From G963668655 sp963668655 (GTDB taxonomy: Bacteria; Myxococcota_A; SURF-8): a DNA stretch of 64,000 nucleotides. The notes under the pieces were generated by a model, which did no database searches, was not told the DNA's origin, and saw only the letters and a list, made by a program, of their open reading frames with translations. Location of the stretch: assembly GCA_963668655.2 (NCBI GenBank), contig CAXXPQ010000003.1, positions 682,001 to 746,000 on the forward strand, given 5' to 3'. Positions 1 to 8,325 of this stretch are shown here, piece after piece (the stretch's first letter is position 1; each line of letters starts with the position of its first letter). Both the position numbers and the translations under genes were made by a program.

Positions 1-47
1 TCTGAAAATCGCCGACGCAAATTCGATTCCTAGGGAAAGTCACATTC

Positions 48-410
48 ATGAGGGATAAGCAGACGTTGCGGGTCGAGGGAGTTCCATTGCCTTCTTTACG
101 CAAATTTTCGAAGGAAAGCCCTTCGGCTCGTCCCGCCTCTCTGGATCCGGCGCGATTTTTCGCCGCTTACCCCCTCGAAACCATCGTTCACCGCAAATTG
201 TCGGAGATCATTACCGACATGACGGGAGCCACGAAAAGCGGACTCTATCAATACGTCATGGAGATGGTGGAACGCCCGATGATTCAACTCACCCTGGAAC
301 ACACGGACGGCAACCAATGCAAAGCCGCCGATCTTCTGGGGATCAATCGGAACACCCTGAGAAAGAAGATTTCCTCTCTCGGCATCGATCCCCGTGTACG
401 AAAACCATAG
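48..410 (+). CDS. Fis-family DNA-binding protein
   Basis: 120 residues. The last ~50 residues are a Fis-type (HTH_8) helix-turn-helix: the helix LYQYVMEMVERPMIQLTLEH is followed by NQCKAADLLGINRNTLRKKI, which closely matches Fis and the DNA-binding end of NtrC-type activators. The N-terminal ~70 residues match nothing I recognise and make it longer than the ~98-residue E. coli Fis. An in-frame stop at 3-5 shows that the gene starts inside the window. A weak GGGA lies 10-15 bases before the ATG. It probably bends DNA and modulates transcription. It could be a stand-alone relic of an NtrC-type regulator, but no AAA+ domain is present. A promoter for the next gene follows directly. Confidence 0.8.
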   Translation: MRDKQTLRVEGVPLPSLRKFSKESPSARPASLDPARFFAAYPLETIVHRKLSEIITDMTGATKSGLYQYVMEMVERPMIQLTLEHTDGNQCKAADLLGINRNTLRKKISSLGIDPRVRKP

Positions 411-417
411 AAAACCG

Positions 418-448
418 TTGACAAATCCCACCCTTCGTCTCATATAAT
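418..448 (+). promoter_or_regulatory. sigma70-type promoter, Cys-rich lipoprotein gene
   Basis: TTGACA (418-423) and TATAAT (443-448) are both perfect consensus boxes, but the 19-bp spacer is longer than ideal. The site lies just after the Fis-like gene and would give a leader of about 150 bases before the start at 604. Confidence 0.5.
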
Positions 449-473
449 CAATTGAATGGTGTTCGAGCATCCG

Positions 474-511
474 ATCGGATCCGAAGGAATCATCGCCTTC
501 CGGAATCCGAT
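474..511 (+). other. 5' leader hairpin
   Basis: ATCGGATCCGAAGG (474-487) pairs with CCTTCCGGAATCCGAT (496-511) across an 8-base loop, with two small bulges. It sits in the leader between the promoter at 418-448 and the start at 604. There is no T-run, so it is not a simple terminator. A role in mRNA stability or translation is only a guess. Confidence 0.3.
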
Positions 512-603
512 GGAAAACCCGTGTCACGGACATCGGTAACACCATGAGATCATGGAGAATCCAACCGAATTCACAAATTGCAGTTGACTATCAGGAGGTC
601 GCC

Positions 604-2058
604 GTGATTCAGAAGTCTTTCATTGCGCTTCTTATCGTTCTGGCCTTGGGGTCGGGTGCCTGTTCCGTCGAAACCGGCATTCTCACCGGCTCCTGCGTGA
701 CCGACAGCGATTGCGCCGACGGGGAAATCTGTACGGACGAGGGAACATGCGAAGCCTTCGACCCCGATAAAAATCCTCCGAACGTCTGCAATCCTCCGGA
801 ATGCTCGAAGGATTCCCATTGCAGCGGGAACGAGATCTGCTCCCCGGGGTACTGCTGCGTTCCCGGCGAAGCCATCGAATGCCGCATGGACCGCGATTGC
901 GATCCGGGCCACTACTGCCACAACAACACCTGTTATCCGGAAAACACGGACGGCGACAGCGAGGGAATCAACCCATGCGCACCCGGCTCGGAATGCATCA
1001 TGGATTCGGATTGCCCGGCCAATAACTATTGCTCGGATGACTGCACCTGCGAGGAATCGCCCGTGGACGGCGATGCCGACAGCACGCCGGACGGCGATTC
1101 CCCCCCGGATGGAGACACGGCTCCGGACGGCGACGAGGATCCCAACGACGTGGACAACGACGGCTATCCCAACCACTTGGACAATTGCCCGCAACTCCCC
1201 AACCCCGATCAGGACGACTCCGACGACGACGGCGTGGGCGATGCCTGCGACAACTGCAAATACGTGGCCAACAACAACCAGCTCGATGACGACTGGGACA
1301 AAGTGGGCAACGCTTGCGACAACTGCCGGAACGTGGTCAACAAGGAACAGGACAACCAGGACGGCGACGCCTACGGCGACCTGTGCGACAACTGCATCTA
1401 CGCGCAGAACGACGGCCAGGAGGACAACGACCGGGACGGCCTGGGCAACGACTGCGACCCCACGCCCAACCAGGGCGATGTCTGCGAAATGGTCGAATGC
1501 CGCCCGATTCCGATGATGAACCCCTGCGACAATTACGGCATGGAATGCGTTCAGGAAGACGGCGCCAACCCGTGGGACGCGGGCCAGTGCCGAAAAGAAT
1601 GCAACCGCGACTCGGACTGCCCGGAACCCTACGCCTGCGTGGACGGCTCCTGTCAGTGCGACGGAAGCGGGCCGGTGGATTGCGAAATGGTGCCGTGCAA
1701 TCGCGACGTGGAATGCGAACCGTACGACCTGACGCTATGCGACACCCTGCCGGGTTATACGGAAGACGTCTGCACCACGGAATGCAGTATCGATGGCGAC
1801 TGCATCCGCCCCTACGCCTGCATCGAAGGCCGCTGCCAGTGTCGCGGCGTGATTCCGTCCGCCTGTCCCTCCGGAGAGTGCCAGGCCAAGGAAGACTGCT
1901 GGGATCTGGGCTGGCCTGACGCCTCCCGATGCCTGATTCCCATCGGCCAGTGCACCCTGCCCTGCACCGACAGCGCCCTTTGCCGGGACGCCTTCGCCAG
2001 CAATTGGGAATGCCAGAACGTAGGCATTTCGGGAAACTACTGCGTCTGCAACGATTGA
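604..2058 (+). CDS. Cys-rich repeat lipoprotein with calcium-type (thrombospondin-3-like) repeats
   Basis: 484 residues from a GTG at 604, chosen because AGGAGG lies 5 bases upstream; an ATG at 544 in the same frame has no such site. A signal peptide ends in a loose lipobox (SGAC). Next come Cys-rich segments of the type DSDCADGEICTDEGTC, repeated about seven times through the protein. A linker of repeated PDGD units (around residues 160-180) leads to a block at about 182-285 of DNDGYPNHLDNCP-type units, the acidic DxDxDG pattern of calcium-binding thrombospondin type 3 repeats. This should be an exported, disulphide-stabilised surface lipoprotein, perhaps adhesive or structural. No enzymatic motif is seen. 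Proteins built this way are common in Myxococcota-like bacteria. The thiD start follows 5 bases after the stop. Confidence 0.8.
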   Translation: MIQKSFIALLIVLALGSGACSVETGILTGSCVTDSDCADGEICTDEGTCEAFDPDKNPPNVCNPPECSKDSHCSGNEICSPGYCCVPGEAIECRMDRDCDPGHYCHNNTCYPENTDGDSEGINPCAPGSECIMDSDCPANNYCSDDCTCEESPVDGDADSTPDGDSPPDGDTAPDGDEDPNDVDNDGYPNHLDNCPQLPNPDQDDSDDDGVGDACDNCKYVANNNQLDDDWDKVGNACDNCRNVVNKEQDNQDGDAYGDLCDNCIYAQNDGQEDNDRDGLGNDCDPTPNQGDVCEMVECRPIPMMNPCDNYGMECVQEDGANPWDAGQCRKECNRDSDCPEPYACVDGSCQCDGSGPVDCEMVPCNRDVECEPYDLTLCDTLPGYTEDVCTTECSIDGDCIRPYACIEGRCQCRGVIPSACPSGECQAKEDCWDLGWPDASRCLIPIGQCTLPCTDSALCRDAFASNWECQNVGISGNYCVCND

Positions 2059-2063
2059 CCGGC

Positions 2064-2846
2064 ATGCCGACCGACCCGACCTACTGCCTGACCATCGCCG
2101 GGCTGGATCCCATCTGCGGCGCCGGAATGGCCGCCGATCTGCACGTCTTTCAACGGCTGGAAACCTACGGACTGGCCGCCATTACGGCCGTCACGGCCCA
2201 GAATACGGGCGGCGTGGTTTCCTTTCATCCCGTGGAAAACCGGGCGTTTTCCAAACAGTTGGAGGCGATTCTGGCCGATTTCAATCCCCACGCGGCCAAA
2301 ACCGGACAGATTCCCACCCGGGAGATCGCCAGGATCGTGGCCCGTTTCGTGCGCAAACATCCCATGACGCTGGTGGTGGATCCCGTCATGGCCCCCACGG
2401 CCGGTCTTCCCCTGGTGGAGGAAAGCGGCGTGGACTACATGATCCGCCACTTCTATCCCCTGGCTCGTATCCTGACGCCGAACCTGACGGAGGCCTCCCG
2501 TCTGGCGAACATGACGATTTCCGCCCCCGAGGAGATGGAGCGGGCGGCCCGCGTCATCGTGCCCGGAATCTGCCCCGCCGTGGTCGTCACGGGGGGAGAC
2601 ACGAGCACGGAAACGGCCTCGGACCTGTTTTACGATGGAAAACAAACGGTCTGGCTACACGCCCGGCGGCGGAACGTCGGCCCGATCCACGGAACCGGCT
2701 GCCACTTCAGCGCGGCGCTCTGCGCCTACCTGGCGCTGGGCATGGACCTGCTCCCGGCCGTGCGCCGGGCCAAGCGCTTCCTCACGGGCCTCATCGACCG
2801 CAGAACCTTCAACCCCAACGGGCGGATGAACCTGATCCGGTCGTGA
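2064..2846 (+). CDS. thiD: Hydroxymethylpyrimidine (phosphate) kinase ThiD
   Basis: 260 residues, normal length for ThiD (~266). The enzyme phosphorylates HMP and HMP-phosphate for thiamine synthesis in the cytoplasm. Visible family features are the N-terminal substrate-site motif TIAGLDPICGAGMAADLHVF (usual form AGSDPSGGAGIQADL, so D and GAG are kept), the internal VVDPVMAPTAG, and the C-terminal anion-hole motif GPIHGTGCHFSAAL with the catalytic Cys. The ATG at 2064 follows the lipoprotein stop by 5 bases, so the two are probably cotranscribed; an upstream in-frame extension lies inside the lipoprotein gene and is rejected. No other thiamine genes are nearby, which suggests salvage or a scattered pathway. 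Confidence 0.93.
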   Translation: MPTDPTYCLTIAGLDPICGAGMAADLHVFQRLETYGLAAITAVTAQNTGGVVSFHPVENRAFSKQLEAILADFNPHAAKTGQIPTREIARIVARFVRKHPMTLVVDPVMAPTAGLPLVEESGVDYMIRHFYPLARILTPNLTEASRLANMTISAPEEMERAARVIVPGICPAVVVTGGDTSTETASDLFYDGKQTVWLHARRRNVGPIHGTGCHFSAALCAYLALGMDLLPAVRRAKRFLTGLIDRRTFNPNGRMNLIRS

Positions 2847-2873
2847 AAGGGAAATTTTCCGGGTAAAGCCGCA

Positions 2874-2902
2874 CGGAAGCGGCACGAAAAACGCCGCTTC
2901 CG
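2874..2902. terminator. Hairpin between convergent genes
   Basis: Perfect 10-bp inverted repeat CGGAAGCGGC / GCCGCTTCCG with a 9-base loop, placed between the converging thiD and DsrE-like genes. Neither side carries a T-run, so intrinsic termination is uncertain. It may act as a 3' mRNA-stabilising stem for both transcripts. Confidence 0.4.
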
Positions 2903-2941
2903 AAAAGGAAACGGCGCTGGGGTTCGAGATCGCGAGGGCGG

Positions 2942-3388
2942 TCAGTAATACAGGATCTTGTCCGCCGCCATGAGCGCTTCGGCCGCCTGGGGTAGCTTGA
3001 CCGGCACGATGAAATCCTCCAGGCCCCTGGTGTCGTCGAGCGATTCGGCCAGGCCGTCGATGACGTTGAACGTGGCGCAGGAAGCGATCGTAACGCCCAA
3101 CTGATCCTTCAGAAAACGGGCGAACTGCTCCAGATTGTCCGGCAGGTCGGAGGCGGACAGGCCGTCCAGCTGGCCGGCGATCAGATTCTTGACATCGTTA
3201 TTGATGGGAATGCTCGCCAGCGTGCCTTTCTTGGTCATCTTCACGCCGTTCGGACCGTAATACAACGTCACGTTCTTCACCTTGGCCAGGTGCTTGGACA
3301 GGAATGCGACGACGTACGACGCATACTGGTTGTAGGGATTCTCGGTTGCGCTGTTCACGATAATCAACAGATTTTCCGGGATTGCCAT
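2942..3388 (-). CDS. DsrE/DsrF-like small protein
   Basis: 148 residues. The start is the ATG complementary to 3386-3388, with GGAAGGAGAG about 7 bases upstream; a longer in-frame version is rejected. It looks like a single DsrE-fold domain (Rossmann-like): an N-terminal beta strand NLLIIVNSATENPYNQYASY, a middle strand NVTLYYGPNGVKM, and the single conserved-position Cys in GVTIASCATFNVID. Members bind or relay sulfur, or act as peroxiredoxin-like accessory proteins. The Cys is consistent with sulfur relay, but no dsr or tus genes are nearby. It appears to be a monocistronic leftward gene. Confidence 0.7.
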   Translation of the reverse strand: MAIPENLLIIVNSATENPYNQYASYVVAFLSKHLAKVKNVTLYYGPNGVKMTKKGTLASIPINNDVKNLIAGQLDGLSASDLPDNLEQFARFLKDQLGVTIASCATFNVIDGLAESLDDTRGLEDFIVPVKLPQAAEALMAADKILYY

Positions 3389-3463
3389 GGCTCTTCTCTC
3401 CTTCCATTCAAGTAAGTAAAGGATGTGGCCCGTACGAGGAAATTCCCGTGCGCGTCGGGGGAT

Positions 3464-3491
3464 ATCATACTCCTTCGGGGAGGTCATGCAA
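3464..3491 (-). promoter_or_regulatory. Candidate promoter of the DsrE-like gene
   Basis: On the minus strand TTGCAT (complement of 3486-3491) and TATGAT (complement of 3464-3469) are 16 bases apart. The -10 is good and the -35 moderate. It would start transcription about 70 bases before the DsrE-like start codon. Confidence 0.35.
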
Positions 3492-3588
3492 CCGAAAAAC
3501 GGATTTGTGTATGGATAGAGATTAGCATCTGTCATAAGTCTCTTGAATTATCTACGAGACGTTTGTTTCATACGATCCTTACACTGTC

Positions 3589-3780
3589 TCACGAACGAGA
3601 GCGTTCACGGCCACTTCCGTTCCGCCTTTCCCATCGGATGGCGGCTTTTCGGCATCCATTCGGGAATTCGCAGACCGCTCCCGAATGGCCGTTGTCGCTG
3701 TCGCAGACGCCACCGCATCCCAGGAAAGACAGGAAAAAGATCGAGAGACAAACCGCCGAAATCGCCGCTAATGATCGCAT
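3589..3780 (-). CDS. Small putative lipoprotein, 63 aa
   Basis: Starts at an ATG (complement of 3778-3780) with GGGGAGG three bases upstream, a strong ribosome site. Residues 1-21 form a convincing signal peptide (positive Arg, then a hydrophobic core with SIFFLSF) ending in FLGC, a near-lipobox. The remaining ~40 residues contain further Cys and a basic end. I do not recognise a family. The signal peptide plus ribosome site make it likely to be real, but the short length and odd basic tail leave room for chance. Confidence 0.42.
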   Translation of the reverse strand: MRSLAAISAVCLSIFFLSFLGCGGVCDSDNGHSGAVCEFPNGCRKAAIRWERRNGSGRERSRS

Positions 3781-4465
3781 TTTCCTCCCCTTCCCATGGG
3801 ATTTCATTCCGTCACTGAAAGTGAACGCCGCCGGATTTTCCTTGTTTTCCGTGTGGGAGTTGAATATATCGTACAACAAGGAGAAGATCAAGCCATTCTC
3901 TCGGACGAAAATGCTTATTCTATTCCATTTTTTTGCATCACTATAACCTCTCTTCGTGCTATTTATTGCCCACGCATCTCCTCATCCCCGACCCATATCG
4001 AAGACCCCGTTTCCCGCCCCTTTCGGCGCTTCGTCCGGGTGACTCGCTTTTCACGTGTATCCATATGATATAAATAGAAAATCTCACGTTTTTGCGTTCA
4101 CCCGGACCGCACCCCAAATTCGGCCGTTTTCGTCTTTTCTCCGCATTGAGCCATCACGAAAGTCACACCAGGTTTTTCATTGTTATTTCATACTCTTACG
4201 GAATTTTAACTGGGCATTCATTCAAAGAACCATGTCCTTCGTTATAGGGACTATGACCCGGTCGGGGTATCGGAAGAAATCGAAGGTGAAAAATCCCGCA
4301 TTCTTACCGAATTCACGGACGAAGGAGCGCGGTCCGACAAATTCCCTTGAAATCTTTCCCGTTTCGTCTATCATCGGGGCATCGAACGTGTTCTTGTTGC
4401 TCGAAAATCCAAGAAACCCCATCATTCGTAAACAGGATAGCCCCAACCCCGAAGGAGGACAACCC
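3781..4465. other. 685-bp intergenic region upstream of rubrerythrin
   Basis: No convincing gene is seen. It is visibly more AT-rich than its surroundings. Candidate promoter elements pointing right include TTTTCA...TATAAA (4048-4074, short 15-bp spacer) and TTCAAA...TATAGG about 220 bases before the rubrerythrin start. Such a long leader could hold a regulatory RNA or regulator sites for the oxidative-stress gene; nothing is decisive by eye. Confidence 0.4.
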
Positions 4466-4993
4466 ATGGGAAAAACGGAAGAAAATCTGCAAGAAGCCTT
4501 TTCCGGAGAAAGCCAGGCGCGCAATATGTACACCTACTTCGCGGCGGTCGCCCGCAAGGAAGGCTATCACTACATCGCCAAGATTTTCGAGGAAACGGCC
4601 GACAATGAAAAACGTCACGCCAAGGATCATTTCGTGCGCTTGGGCAAGCTGAACGATACGGCCGCGAACCTTCAGGCCGCCATCGACGGCGAACATTACG
4701 AAACCACCACCATGTATCCGGATTTCGCGAAGATCGCCGAAGAGGAAGGCAACGATGACGCCGCCAACCTGTTCCGCCAGATCGCGAAGATCGAGGCCCA
4801 TCACCGCGACCGTTATCAGAAACTGCTGGACATGCTGAAAAACGGGACGGTTTACAAGCGCGAGAAACCCATCGAGTGGAAATGCAGCGTCTGCGGCTAC
4901 ACCCACAACGGAACCGAGCCGCCGCCCATGTGCCCGAGCTGCAAGCATCCCCTGGAATACTATGAACCTTCCGACCTCAGTTTCAACGACTGA
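4466..4993 (+). CDS. Rubrerythrin
   Basis: 175 residues. Non-haem diiron peroxidase that reduces H2O2 in anaerobes and microaerophiles using electrons from rubredoxin-type partners. Residues 1-135 form the ferritin-like four-helix domain with metal ligands in GESQARNMY, ETADNEKRHAKDHF and KIEAHHRDRY. Residues ~140-160 form the rubredoxin-like iron site with two Cys pairs, KCSVCGY and MCPSCKH. The ATG at 4466 is preceded by GAAGGAGG at 7 bases; in-frame sequence upstream has no such site. Length and domain order are standard. It is alone, with a terminator straight after it. The N-terminal rubrerythrin domain here is the short form, with no desulfoferrodoxin fusion. Confidence 0.95.
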   Translation: MGKTEENLQEAFSGESQARNMYTYFAAVARKEGYHYIAKIFEETADNEKRHAKDHFVRLGKLNDTAANLQAAIDGEHYETTTMYPDFAKIAEEEGNDDAANLFRQIAKIEAHHRDRYQKLLDMLKNGTVYKREKPIEWKCSVCGYTHNGTEPPPMCPSCKHPLEYYEPSDLSFND

Positions 4994-5013
4994 GCCACGC
5001 ACCGAAACGCGAA

Positions 5014-5048
5014 ACGCCCCGGGCCGCAAAAGACCCGGGGCGTTTTTC
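5014..5048 (+). terminator. Rho-independent terminator after rubrerythrin
   Basis: 10-bp perfect GC-rich stem ACGCCCCGGG / CCCGGGGCGT (5014-5023 with 5034-5043), 10-base loop, followed by a T-run. It lies between convergent genes, with a weaker run of A on the other side, so it may also slow leftward transcription. Confidence 0.88.
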
Positions 5049-5070
5049 TTTCCGATTTCGATTTCCTTCG

Positions 5071-7908
5071 CTATTCCGTCGCCGGCGGCTCCAGGTCGTA
5101 TTCGCAGATCTTCAGGCCCGGAGCGTCGTATTCCCCGTTGCCGTCCACGTCCACGAAAATCGCGTTGGTGGTGACGCGGGGCGTCGCCTCCGGGTTGTAG
5201 TTGCCCAACCCGCGCGGAATATCGTCTTCCCCGAAGGCGAGCACGACGACGTGAGCATCCTCCGTGACCGGAACCGTCAGCGTACCGTCGTATTTCACCA
5301 CCTGGTCCGGATCGCTCGCCGGGACGGCCAGCGCCTGGTCGCAGTTCACGTACACCTTGAAATACTGCACGTCCACTTCCGGAATGGCCTCGATGTGCAC
5401 CCAGAGGCGGATTTCGCCGTCGGTGTCGGTTACGGTGTCGCCCATCTCGGCCTCGTCGTTGATTCGCACGCGGGCGAAGGCTCCGGCGCTGACCATCGAG
5501 CGTCCGCCTTTCAGCGCCGCGACCATCTCGGCCTCGTCGAAATCCAGCGTGCTTTCCGCCGTTGTGGGATAGTAGTTTCGCGGACGCCCGGGAATGGCGT
5601 AGTTATGCGCGTCGGAGACGCCCACGGCGGTTTTCCTGCGCCCCATGTTCAGGAAGCTCATCCAGTCGTCGAAAAGCCCCTTTTCCCCCGGGCGGCTCTC
5701 GTCGATGAAGACATATTCCGGATCGTTCATGTACTCGATGGTATCGAAATCCCAGTCCCAGAGGACGGCGTCCTCCGGGAGTCCGAGAAGCGTGGGATCC
5801 GTCAGGGCGGGCTCTCCCGTCAGCGGATCGTAGCCCACCAGAGACATGTAGTTCTTGCCGTTTCTCGGATGGTTCAACTGAACGATCTGAGCGCCACGGG
5901 CGCGCTCCGCCGCGTAGATCTCCGCGATGTCCAGGCCGTACCAGTGGACGTATCCTCCCCGGGCGTCCACGTCGTAACGGACCTCCAGCGGATAGGCGTT
6001 GGTGTGGTTGGGAAGCGAGGCGGTGACCTCCTGTCCCACCACGGTGGCCACCCAGGCTTCCAGGTTCTGGCTTTCCACCGCCGGATACCAGTCGCTTACG
6101 AATTCGTGATCGGTGGACACCACCACGTCCAGTCCCTCGGCGGCCACGGTGCGAATGCGTTCCTCCACGGAAATGGTGTTGTCCGGGCTGGGCCCCGCGT
6201 GGCAATGCGTGTCCACGCCGAAGTATCCGTCCGTATCCACCAGATGCGCCAGAACGATGTCCAGGGGCGTGGTTTCACCGGCGATGATGGTCAGGTCGCC
6301 CTCGTGAATCTCGTATTCGTATCCCCTCGTGACGCTGATTTCGTAATCGCCCGGCTTTACGGCATAAGCCTCCTCGCGCCCCGGGATGTGATAGATCCGT
6401 CCGGAAAGCACGCCGTCGCGATACAGCAGAATCTTGGCGGGAATGGCGGCGTCCTCGTCGTCCCGAATATCCACGGAAAGAAACCCGCCGCGGGGCAGGC
6501 TCAGTTCCACCGGACTCATGGCTTCCACGTCCACGTCCACGGGCTCGGAATCGGGGTGGCCGTCCATGCGGGCCACCAGGCGGTAATCCGGCGTGTTGGT
6601 GCGCCCGAAGTTCGGAATCTTCCCGGAAAATTCCCCGTTTTCGTCCGTGTGGAACGAGTCCAGGACCATCCATTCGTCCGCCGGGTTCAACCCCTGAAGC
6701 TCCACCAGCACATCGGCCACGCCCGATCCGTCCACGGCGTCCGACACCGTGCCTTCCAGGGTAACCTGGGAATAACTCCAGTCCGGCAGGGGTTCCGGAT
6801 GGGCGGCCTTCAGATTGCGAACGGCGCTGTTGCCGTCCGTGGGGCCCACGGCGACGAAATAGGTGATCGTGGCCTGATCCGTCTCGGAACCCGCCGGGCC
6901 GATCTTCAGCGGACTGACCAGCATCTGGTTGAAGTCCAGCACGGCCGTCACGCCGGAAATGCTGGTGCTCATCATCTCGGCGTCCTTCATGGAAACGGCC
7001 CACGCGCCGTCGCCTCCGCTGGCCGACATCCAGGGAATGCCCGTATCGATGCGCATCCCGGCGATGTCGATGACGGAGTTGGCGTAGTACCGGCTGGGCG
7101 TGGTGTCTCCGAACATCACCTCCGATCCGCCGATCAGGCGCAGTTCCTCCGTGGTGGTGTTCTTCAGCACCAGATTGATCTGAAGGACGGCGGAGTCCGG
7201 CGGCAGGATATAGTTCACGGCCAGGTCCAGGCCGAAGGGTTCGCTGAGCCCCTTCTCCGTGCCCTGTAGAAAAGCGCCGATCAGCAATTCGTATTCCACC
7301 AGCCAGAAGATGTCGTCGTGACCGCTGACCCGCACTACGGCGGCCTCGCCGTCGCTTCCGTCGTTTACGATCTCCACGCTGTCGCCCGCGAAGGCGCGCA
7401 GGACGGAGTTGTAATAGTTCGCGGCGCTGAAGGTGCCCATGAGGAAGCCGATTTCCTCGAAGCGATCCGGGCTGGCCTGCCGGCAGCCGTCCACCGCCAC
7501 CGCGTCCACCAGAACGCCTCCGTAGATGTAGTAGGCGTTGCGATGCTCCGGGGCCTCGATGACGAAAGCGGCCTTTTCGTTCATCAGAAGGATGTCGCCC
7601 ACGGCGCCGATGGCGTCCGGACCGTACATCTTCTGCCGGGGATCGGTGATTTCCAGCGCCTTCGATTTTCCGGCCTCCGGACAACCCATCATGAAAATCG
7701 GATCGACGGCCGGTTCTTCGCCTTCCTCCTCGATCTCCGAGCCGTCGTCGTCCCCGTCCGAAAGGTCATCCCCGTCCGCCGGATCGTCTCCGTCAATGCC
7801 GTCTCCGTCCGGGTCGGGATCGGATTCGTCGCCGGAACAGGCCGACAGGGAGAAGAGAACCAGAAGCACGACCAGAAACGTCGCGAGGCAGGTCGATCGA
7901 CGAGACAT
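5071..7908 (-). CDS. PHP-domain (CehA/McbA-like) metallohydrolase lipoprotein
   Basis: 945 residues from the ATG complementary to 7906-7908, with AAGGAG 6 bases upstream. The signal peptide ends in a clear lipobox (SLSAC), followed by an acidic linker of repeated DGDD/DGD units. Residues ~60-370 are a beta-rich region of unknown family. At ~380-440 there is a carboxypeptidase-regulatory-like beta-sandwich (EGTVSDAVDGSGVADVLVEL). From ~555 a PHP metal-dependent phosphoesterase-like domain begins with GVDTHCHAGPSPDN and continues with STDHEFVSDW, LNHPRNGKN and GVSDAHNY, giving the His/Asp metal ligands of the CehA/McbA type. It is an exported, lipid-anchored hydrolase of unknown substrate. Transcribed leftward alone from a promoter at 7968-7996. 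Confidence 0.8.
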   Translation of the reverse strand: MSRRSTCLATFLVVLLVLFSLSACSGDESDPDPDGDGIDGDDPADGDDLSDGDDDGSEIEEEGEEPAVDPIFMMGCPEAGKSKALEITDPRQKMYGPDAIGAVGDILLMNEKAAFVIEAPEHRNAYYIYGGVLVDAVAVDGCRQASPDRFEEIGFLMGTFSAANYYNSVLRAFAGDSVEIVNDGSDGEAAVVRVSGHDDIFWLVEYELLIGAFLQGTEKGLSEPFGLDLAVNYILPPDSAVLQINLVLKNTTTEELRLIGGSEVMFGDTTPSRYYANSVIDIAGMRIDTGIPWMSASGGDGAWAVSMKDAEMMSTSISGVTAVLDFNQMLVSPLKIGPAGSETDQATITYFVAVGPTDGNSAVRNLKAAHPEPLPDWSYSQVTLEGTVSDAVDGSGVADVLVELQGLNPADEWMVLDSFHTDENGEFSGKIPNFGRTNTPDYRLVARMDGHPDSEPVDVDVEAMSPVELSLPRGGFLSVDIRDDEDAAIPAKILLYRDGVLSGRIYHIPGREEAYAVKPGDYEISVTRGYEYEIHEGDLTIIAGETTPLDIVLAHLVDTDGYFGVDTHCHAGPSPDNTISVEERIRTVAAEGLDVVVSTDHEFVSDWYPAVESQNLEAWVATVVGQEVTASLPNHTNAYPLEVRYDVDARGGYVHWYGLDIAEIYAAERARGAQIVQLNHPRNGKNYMSLVGYDPLTGEPALTDPTLLGLPEDAVLWDWDFDTIEYMNDPEYVFIDESRPGEKGLFDDWMSFLNMGRRKTAVGVSDAHNYAIPGRPRNYYPTTAESTLDFDEAEMVAALKGGRSMVSAGAFARVRINDEAEMGDTVTDTDGEIRLWVHIEAIPEVDVQYFKVYVNCDQALAVPASDPDQVVKYDGTLTVPVTEDAHVVVLAFGEDDIPRGLGNYNPEATPRVTTNAIFVDVDGNGEYDAPGLKICEYDLEPPATE

Positions 7909-7967
7909 GACAACTCCTTTCGTTTCGTTCGGCAAGGCGGGCGAAGGTCGCTGAAATCCGGGCGTCA

Positions 7968-7996
7968 AGATTAGCACAGGATTAGGCCGGTGTTAA
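7968..7996 (-). promoter_or_regulatory. Promoter of the PHP-domain lipoprotein
   Basis: Minus-strand TTAACA (complement of 7991-7996), 17-base spacer, TAATCT (complement of 7968-7973). About 60 bases upstream of the start codon and ribosome site. Confidence 0.5.
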
Positions 7997-8080
7997 GACT
8001 TTGTTTCCCGGCGCTCGCTTCAAAGACGGAATCGGAGTTCATTTTCTCGGCTTCTTTTCCCGGAAGCCTCCCGCAAGAGC

Positions 8081-8108
8081 TTGACTTCCCGGCGCAAACC
8101 CTTACAAT
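8081..8108 (+). promoter_or_regulatory. Promoter upstream of the DUF6044-like membrane gene
   Basis: TTGACT (8081-8086), 16-base spacer, TACAAT (8103-8108). It faces away from the PHP lipoprotein promoter, so 7968-8108 is a divergent control region. Confidence 0.5.
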
Positions 8109-8146
8109 TTCCCAATTGTCCATGGGATCATCAGGTATTGACGGCC

Positions 8147-8302
8147 ATGATCGAGCCCTCTCGTTCCTCCGAAACGATTTCGACGATTTCCCTCGGCCTT
8201 CTGATCGGCGGCCTGCATCTGGCCCTGCGTTCGATCTCGCCCGAGGGGCGCTGGAGTCATTCCGTGGGATTCGGCATCGTACTGGCGGGGTTGCCGCTAT
8301 AA
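8147..8302 (+). CDS. Short membrane ORF (51 aa), possible gene remnant or leader
   Basis: Reads as a basic/polar start followed by two hydrophobic stretches (ISTISLGLLIGGLHLAL and VGFGIVLAGLPL), like the beginning of a polytopic membrane protein, then stops at TAA 8300-8302. It lies 40 bases after a good promoter and just before the compositional drop at about 8300. There is no strong ribosome site. It may be the stump of a host gene cut by the AT-rich insertion, or a leader peptide for the next gene. It overlaps the open frame of the large membrane gene, which I start later. Confidence 0.3.
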   Translation: MIEPSRSSETISTISLGLLIGGLHLALRSISPEGRWSHSVGFGIVLAGLPL

Positions 8303-8325
8303 CTGGAGCATTGCTGTTGTCCGTC

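Noticed and set aside
571..1194. Minus-strand Val/Ala/Ile-rich frame opposite the lipoprotein
   Set aside because: Complement of the GAC-rich repeats (Asp reads as Val); no ribosome site.
1037..1919. Thr/Ala/Arg-rich frames overlapping the Cys-rich lipoprotein
   Set aside because: Off-frame readings of the GAC/GGC-rich repeats, with no independent start signals.
4055..4465. Upstream in-frame extension of rubrerythrin
   Set aside because: The canonical N-terminus and the GAAGGAGG ribosome site are at 4466; the extension is AT-rich and has no family similarity.
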